A DNA stretch of 64,000 nt, from positions 1-64,000 of the forward strand of contig SNVD02003159.1 of assembly GCA_013180625.2 (NCBI GenBank). The letters are read 5' to 3'. Positions within the stretch are counted from its first letter, which is position 1. Every line of letters starts with the position of its first letter. A program made the translations under genes and the position numbers. Positions 57,910 to 64,000 of the stretch are shown one piece after another. The notes under the pieces are model-generated. The model was not told the DNA's origin and did not search any database. It was given only the letters and a program-made list of their open reading frames with translations. The stretch comes from Boswellia sacra. Taxonomy: Eukaryota > Streptophyta > Magnoliopsida > Sapindales > Burseraceae.

Positions 57910-58255
57910 TGTCACGAGCTTAGAGTTTTGCGCAGCTGCTCGTGCGGCACTTAGACAACTTAGGATTTATTACATCCAATGGCCACAAATGATTCCTACC
58001 TAAATTAGGTATGGTAGGTGAACTACCATTGACAATGTATTTTTACATATGAGGGTTGTACATATTTGACTTTGCTAGAGTTTCTAGAAAATGGGCTTGG
58101 GCTTGTAGGCTTTCTAGAAACAAGGCCAAGCCTTTGTGTAGATTTTGGGCCACTCTAGCAAGCAAGTTGGATGGGCCGTAACATGCTCCCATTTCTTGGT
58201 GCGTTTCTTCGCTAGCTTGGTGCAAACCCATGCTCACGTCGTGCGGGGCGTGACA
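57910..58255 (+). mobile_element. Solo LTR inserted in the viral terminal repeat
   Basis: 346 bp starting TGTCACGAGC and ending GGGGCGTGACA (inverted ends TGTCACG/CGTGACA). It is flanked by TTCA at 57906-57909 and 58256-58259. The viral sequence GAGCTTCAGCTTCTC seen at 51045-51065 is interrupted exactly at this point. The family is not recognised; orientation is arbitrary as both ends are TG...CA. Confidence 0.85.
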
Positions 58256-58312
58256 TTCAGCTTCTCTATTTGGTATGAAATAATTTGATTCGGAGCTTCA
58301 ACTTCTCAATTC
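58256..58312 (+). mobile_element. Residual viral terminal sequence
   Basis: GCTTCTCTATTTGGTAT (a truncated primer site) is followed by GAAATAATTTGATTCGGAGC, a second partial copy of the terminal repeat. It suggests the original insert was a longer concatemer that was trimmed. Confidence 0.7.
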
Positions 58313-59841
58313 TCAAATGCTTTCCTTTTTGTGTACATGAATGATTCTTCATAAGAGTCATGAATCTCATTAATTCTCTTAATTTCTCAAAAAATTATAG
58401 ACCTTTTTAGTATATAATTTAATTAAATACATATCCAGCATACTTCCACTGTACTTTTTTTTTCGATAACTAGTTTCAAATATTTTTCCTCAAAAATTGT
58501 ACGTGTGCATTATTTATAGATTTTTTTTATGCATGTACTTGAACCGTCATCCTGGTCAAGTTAAAATAATAAACCATAAAATCTAACTACGCGACTCAAT
58601 GCTTATAAAAAAAATACCTATTCGTAAAAGTATCTTTGATACTTATAATTAGGCACCAATATTCTTCCCTCGTAAGGCGAGATCAACCTTCAATCTTGAT
58701 TTTTGATTTTTTTGCTTATGAATCCGGAGGATCATCAAGTCAACCAAGACAAAATCCTTGATGAGTCATCGGCAGAAAAATCTTGGTCTTTTATTTTTAC
58801 AACTTTTGCACAATTATTAAACATTCTATCATTGAGAGTCGCGAAATTTGAGAGAGTTAAATTCTAAATGCAAATCCAAATTCCCAAGAGATTGAATATA
58901 CGTACCCCTTTAACTTTATCGTTCCGAGGAAGATTGAATATACGTACCCCTTTAACTTTATCGTTCCCGAGGACGAGGAACCAGCTGTCTTGTAAGTGAT
59001 AAAAGCTCAAAGAAAGTTGATGTAAGAATGACGAACAATGTATTTATACTAGCAATTGGGTTTGGCTGTCATATTTTTAAGGGACACAATAAAATGGGCT
59101 TGTTTTGCAGACAAAACACACATGGGTTGGGCTCAGTTTACAGGCCTCATAAGGACAACAAATCCGAGAAGGCTGTTATCCTCCACTCAGCCAAGCAGAT
59201 GACAGCCAAAGGAAGAGATTGCCGTTAAGCAATTGTTACTTCTTACCAGCACCCCGTACCGTAGTACGACTTAATTAGAAAGGAAGATGGGTACAGCACC
59301 TCACATTTAAACCAAGGATTCAAACCCTCCAAAAGATATATAAAATTATCACAAATCCTCTTGATGTCAAAATTTTGTTAATTTTAATTTTTTATGAGGT
59401 TTATATACAATGATTTATAATGATCACAAGTGTTCAGATAAATAAGTCAATTATAGTGGTATTTTAACAAGCTAGAATAGAGGACAGAATTTCTAGTTAA
59501 CTTTGGATATCCTCTGGGAGCATAGAATTTTGCCTAGCCCCAAGACGATCTATAAAAATCAAGCCAATATTAAAGCTTCCAAACAAAATGACAAGCAATT
59601 TGGAGGCTCTTTAAATTGAGTCACAAAGGTAATGATAGAGAAGCTATCCATCCAATTTGACAGACTTCAAAAATATCCTGAATTAATATGCCTTGGAAAC
59701 CATGTTGAAGATAGCATAATCTCTATCCATTACAGCCCTAAGATTACCAGGACAAACTATGACTAAAGAATGAAAGATCTACAAATGATAGTCTGGAGGC
59801 ATATATTAAGCCAACACATTCCGATCAATCATAAATACTAT
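58313..59841. other. Intergenic DNA with one short frame
   Basis: No recognisable domain. A 49-codon frame runs 58718-58867 on plus ('MNPEDHQVNQDKILDESSAE' start); its composition is normal but there is no support for it as a gene. ACTTTATCGTTCC is part of a tandem duplication described separately. The frame at 59028-59228 is not convincing. Confidence 0.4.
58889..58973 (+). repeat. 42-bp tandem duplication
   Basis: AGATTGAATATACGTACCCC continuing to TATCGTTCC(C)GAGGA occurs twice in direct succession with one base inserted in the second unit, so it is recent. Confidence 0.9.
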
Positions 59842-62800
59842 CTAGTCCCTATCCACCTTGTCGTGAGAACTACCAAGTTTGGAGCACATCAAACAAAAGG
59901 CAAAGATAACAGCGCAAAGAGATAGTTTGATAGGACAATTACGATGTTGATGATAGAAGGCATAACATATTGCTACAGAAATAAACTGAAGGGTACCGCA
60001 AACCAATCCAAAAATGTCCTTGAAACTACCAAAACGGTTATGACTTGGATTACGGAACCAACAGATCTTGCCCCTTGCCCTCCAAGTGACCTTTTCCCCA
60101 GGACACTTGCAAACAATCTCCATTAGGCAAAAAATGGTGGCCACGAATGATGCAACCATAGCAATTAGAGCAAAAATGGAGTTGTGTGGAGAGGAGAGCT
60201 GATCAAATATGGCCGATACAAGCTCACAAATGAAGTTGCCAATAACCAAGATCCACTTGAAAGTAACCTAAAAGATAGATAGATAAATAAACAAAGGTTA
60301 TTAGAACTTAATATATAATTTAAGAGAAGATTCCTTAACATAAGATTAAAGCATTGCGCCGATGATCTCAAGTTTACCCCCTTATCATATCAATTTAAAA
60401 AATAGAAAGTAAATAAATGTCTATAACTGACCAACTTGTAAGACTCAGGTATGTGAGGTCCAGTGCTTTATGTGTAGGTACATGAGAAGAGATGCATTAG
60501 AGGTTACAAAATATAGGTCAACTCACACCTATAAATTTAACCTTGTAGGTGAAATGGGTTTTCTACCCCACACTAATAATCTTAAGCTAAATTTAAGCTT
60601 TCAATTGAAGTTGTTCGAGATCACTCACCATTAAGCTTAAGTTAATTAAGCTTTCCAGTAAAGTAGTTTTTTAAAACCGCACCTAAGAACTTAAGTTTGT
60701 TCCTTATAAACACTTACTAATTTAAGCGTTAAGGTGCAACGGTTCCTTGATATCATGGGCCTAGTTATAGTATTTAACTTGCAATAATTTAGCTCCATAA
60801 TAAGCCCAAAATTCTAAGCGCAATTATAGTTCTTACCTTGTTACAGTTATCTGTTCTCTGATCAACATCCGCGCAGCTGAAGTACTCAGTTGATGTGGGC
60901 GAGCCAATTCTGGAATTGGGGTCATTCTCCCCTGCCTTACTACCCTGAAATTTGTTAGCATACTAACAGGGTTTGATAAAGGTATCCAATTAGCAAGAAG
61001 TGAAACTATAGCACTGACTAATACTTGTTAAAAGTACTAGAGAATAAATTATAAATGCTAAGTATATATCTATAAGCTTAAACTTTAAAAGAGTGGCAAA
61101 CTTAACACAATGAGTACTATAGAATACCATTCAATTTAAATTAAGCTCTTCAACAATTTTATTAACGTTATATATGTAATATAAGATTGTTTTGGTTCAA
61201 TGGTTTACCATTGGGCCCTCCACATCTACCCTTTGGCTACACTCATCTTTTGTGTGATATGCTTCATTATTGCTGGTATCATGAGGCAACAGGGATGTAG
61301 AACTTCAGTCTCAGGCAACAGGGGTGCAGAGCTTTTAGTCTCAGGCAACAGGCGTATAGCATTAGCATCAAAATTTTCCTGAAAGATGTAAAGAAAATAA
61401 GGTAGTGGATTATATCAGGCTTTTGTAGACTGATGAGAAACTAATAGAGGCCACTAGAAACTCGCAAAAAGTCTGAAGAGCCACTACGGAAATCAATCAT
61501 TATCTACGTAAGAGTACAACTATATTGAAGAAGTTTATAAAAGTAATCTAAACATTATTTCATGATTTGAGGGAAAATGCAACACCTACATATATTTTTA
61601 ATATTAATCAAGTAGATGAATGGTCGAAATAATCAATCTAATTCAACTGACCTAGTTGCTAGGAAATTGTTATCCGTAACTTGTTCAAAATAAGCTGCAG
61701 ATGCATTCAGATGTATGTATGTGTGTGCATGTATCTACATAATCGCATCTGCAAACACAACTGAAATTTGCAAAATACAGAGCAAAAAATACTAACTTCA
61801 TCCTCTACAATTTCAGACACGCTGGAAAGCGTTTCTTTCTTTGTCTCTTTAAGGAAATGTGGTCTACCATAGCTGGCCAATTCAGCATATATGTTTGATT
61901 CCGGAAATCTGCTCGAGACTGCTCGGCGGCTATCACCATTTAGCATCTTCTTCAGAAATATTTCCTCTGTATACCATATATTATTAACAATGATAAGTCA
62001 TAACTGAAAAAAGAACTAATTATAAAGAGGGCCAGAAACACGCATGTATAAAAATTACACTAACTAGCTCCGCTAGCACGTCTGTGAAGTCTTGTTTTAT
62101 GGAATGCTAGCTTTATTTGTGCTCCTTACCAAACTATAATATTTTAGAGGATTGATGTAGATGCCGTCGCATGAGGTGAGTGTCCAAGTCCAAGAATTGT
62201 GAGTTCAAAGCAAGAGCTCGTCAATTTTTTTTTTTTTTTTGTAGGAATCCTAAATAAGTTTCTTGTAATTGACTTATTTTATAATCCTGGAGTCTATTTG
62301 AACTTAGACTATTACAACACAGGACGGTTCAACGAGTGATAATGAGGCAATTGATTTAGGCCTTCCCATTTAATGACATTTTTAATTTTTTTTTAATTAA
62401 GATCTCCTTAAATAAAACTTTATTTAAGATTAATAAGTTCAATGTTAATTAAGTTTCTTAGGGAATTAACATTTTCATTTAACTTACACTTAAGCCTCTA
62501 TCTTGTATAATTTCTTTCAAAAAAAAATTATCGAACTTATAAATAGATTTACTTAAATTTTATTTTCTAAAGTTTTTCCCAATAATTTTTTAATATATCT
62601 ATTTTCTATTTTTACTGAATAATATTGTTTCTTTGAAGATCTAGAGAAGCTATGAACTAAATATAAATTCAACATAGTTTCCTTTTTTTTAATTATCAAA
62701 TACTGTTGCAGATGTGCTTTTAATTATAGATTTTTTTTAAAGAAAAGAAAAACTTTATCGAATTGGCATTAATTATTAAATAAATATATATAATTTCACA

Positions 62801-63144
62801 ATTTTTCTGCAAAGCCTGAAATTGCTTTCAACTTTCAGCAAACACTGAATCAGAAAATTCACCAAACTTAAAACTAAAACGTAAAAATAAAAACACGACT
62901 AGGGCAACCCAATAAAATGCTGAAAGCTCCAACCTTCACTCTGCTGGCGGCCAGATTCGAGATCTTCGAAGAAGTCCCGATCTCCGAAAGCCGACTTCTC
63001 ATCGGTCAAACCCGGCCTGTGGTGGCGACAATGACCCGTACTCAAGCTCCTTGAGAGCACACGGAGAGAGATCCCGAGCAACTTCCGTTTTCCATTCTCT
63101 GAATGGTGCTCACTCTGGCCGAAATTCAAGTAGCTACGCGCCAT
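59842..63144 (-). CDS. Plant four-transmembrane protein of unknown function, five exons
   Basis: Exons on the minus strand: 63144-62934, 61966-61797, 61378-61304, 60944-60837 and 60267-59842. All four introns have GT-AG ends, phases agree, and the joined frame is 990 nt (329 codons plus stop). The N-terminal ~185 residues are polar ('LSRSLSTGHCRHH', 'SEIVEDE') with a short repeated LLPET segment in exon 3. The last exon encodes four hydrophobic segments: about 'WILVIGNFICELVSAIF', 'SIFALIAMVASFVATIFCL', 'DIFGLVCGTLQFISVAICY' and 'LSLCAVIFAFCLMC', with a basic loop KVTWRARGK between the second and third. An integral membrane protein is expected. I recall similar unnamed plant proteins but give no symbol. 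The donor of intron 3 (GAA|GTTCTA) is weak, so that exon edge may differ. No stop interrupts it. Confidence 0.75.
62150..62250 (+). mobile_element. Possible tRNA-derived SINE fragment in intron 1
   Basis: GATGCCGTCGCATGAGG, then about 40 bases on GTGAGTTCAAAGCAAG (weak B box), then a run of fifteen T and GTAGG. The layout of a degenerate A and B box followed by a homopolymer tail resembles a plant SINE, but the boxes are poor and no duplication was found. Confidence 0.3.
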
Positions 63145-63181
63145 GGTATATGTTTGGATTTGGAAACAGATAGAAGGAAAG

Positions 63182-63192
63182 TATTTATATAG
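63182..63192 (-). promoter_or_regulatory. TATA box of the five-exon gene
   Basis: On the minus strand TCCTATATAAATACTT lies about 40 bases upstream of the ATG, followed by a C/T-rich leader. It supports the start chosen at 63144 and suggests a very short 5' untranslated region. Confidence 0.6.
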
Positions 63193-64000
63193 GAGACTTT
63201 TTCAAGTAAAAGGATCAGAAGATCAAGGCTTTGTGTTGCCATTGCAATTTCCGGGAACTCTCTCCCGAGTCTCTGTTATCGTTTTCTGAAAAGAAAGTAT
63301 AGTTGCGGTTTCCTCTCCCCTCCTGAGTCTTATTTTACCTTTTCTTCTTTTAAAATGTCTCAAGCAGTTGAGGGGGCCCTCGACAAAATGTCTTCTGTAG
63401 AAGCTCTTTACGTCTTCCATAGTGTACATGCATGATATGAACCCAAAATTCTTCTAATCCAATTTTATTGATTTTATAAATAATTATTTTGTTGTTTAAA
63501 ATATTTTCTATAACTTCCTCTATATTTAAAAATAAAATCAAATATTATGTATGCTATTCTTAAAATTATTACTGACTTTTATCTTTAAAACTCAATGAAA
63601 AATATTTGAATGAGCGTGACATATATTAAGTCACTTTGTAAATGTGATACATTTAGCGATTTAATTATATAATCTCATATGTATAAATGAAAATTATATA
63701 CATACATACATATATATATACATATATACATACATATACATATATATATGTATATATTGTAAGTTATTAATGCTACGTTTTTTTGGTATCCTCATTTTTC
63801 TCAATCCTTATATTGTATTTTTTTAATTTCCTATAATAACATGTCAAATTCTAATTGAATTAACTCACTTAATCAGTAAGATAATATGGTGAGCAAGTCT
63901 CATATATATATTTCTCAAACTTTAGCCAGTTTGAAAAGAAAAAGCTAAGTAATAATAATAAATTAATATGTGAGGGTCTTTTTTTTTAAATAACAATATT
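63193..64000. other. Upstream region and AT-rich flank, no gene
   Basis: The first ~200 bases may hold promoter elements. Further on there is AT-rich sequence with a CATACATATA microsatellite at about 63700-63755. The frames at 63223-63541 on minus are short and unconvincing. Confidence 0.5.

Noticed and set aside
59028..59228. 66-codon plus-strand frame
   Set aside because: No motif, no promoter or splice signal, and biased short length.

Overview
This is a stretch of AT-rich plant nuclear DNA, almost certainly from a eudicot. It has no operons. It holds plant LTR retrotransposons, a MULE carrying a Ulp1-type gene, hAT and MITE elements, integrated pararetrovirus copies with an initiator-tRNA primer site, and one intron-containing host gene with GT-AG introns. 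A woody rosid such as Citrus would fit the virus-derived content, but that is only a guess. Transposable or viral DNA fills well over half of the window, and only one convincing intact host gene is visible (59842-63144, minus strand).

Layout. 1-6137: a decayed Ty1/copia element on the plus strand, cut by the window start, with a 1764-bp 3' LTR. 6205-18156: an Athila-type Ty3/gypsy element on the minus strand with both LTRs, a tRNA-Asp-type primer site, a nine-copy hairpin repeat in its leader and a decayed gag-pol. Between pol and its 3' LTR lie two non-retroviral genes in the same orientation: a 182-codon open reading frame resembling the cysteine-rich nucleic-acid-binding protein of carla-/mandariviruses, and a complete intronless copy of a plant LONELY GUY (LOG) cytokinin-activation gene. 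18157-25491: AT-rich DNA with a MITE-like element and a 1.34-kb hAT element flanked by the 8-bp duplication CTAGCTAG. 25492-35003: a nest in which a ~490-bp repeat (family X) is split by an 8.5-kb MULE (9-bp duplication ATTAATAAA; Ulp1-like gene on plus, MULE transposase on minus) and by an inverted second copy of family X.

35420-41827: a young Ty1/copia element on the minus strand (LTRs differ at about ten positions, duplication TTTAC) with three visible coding lesions. 43380-43740: a foldback element. 44211-57909: two ~7-kb endogenous caulimovirid copies joined head to head, a near-palindrome of about 13.7 kb, with a solo LTR (57910-58255) inserted in the terminal repeat. 59842-63144: a five-exon gene for a plant protein with a soluble N-terminus and four predicted membrane segments, unnamed here.

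The elements are independent insertions, not a pathway. The most notable observation is the cargo of the Athila element: two intronless, RNA-derived-looking genes sharing the orientation of the retrotransposon, consistent with capture during reverse transcription. Nonsense mutations across elements are mostly C-to-T type, as expected for methylated, silenced DNA.
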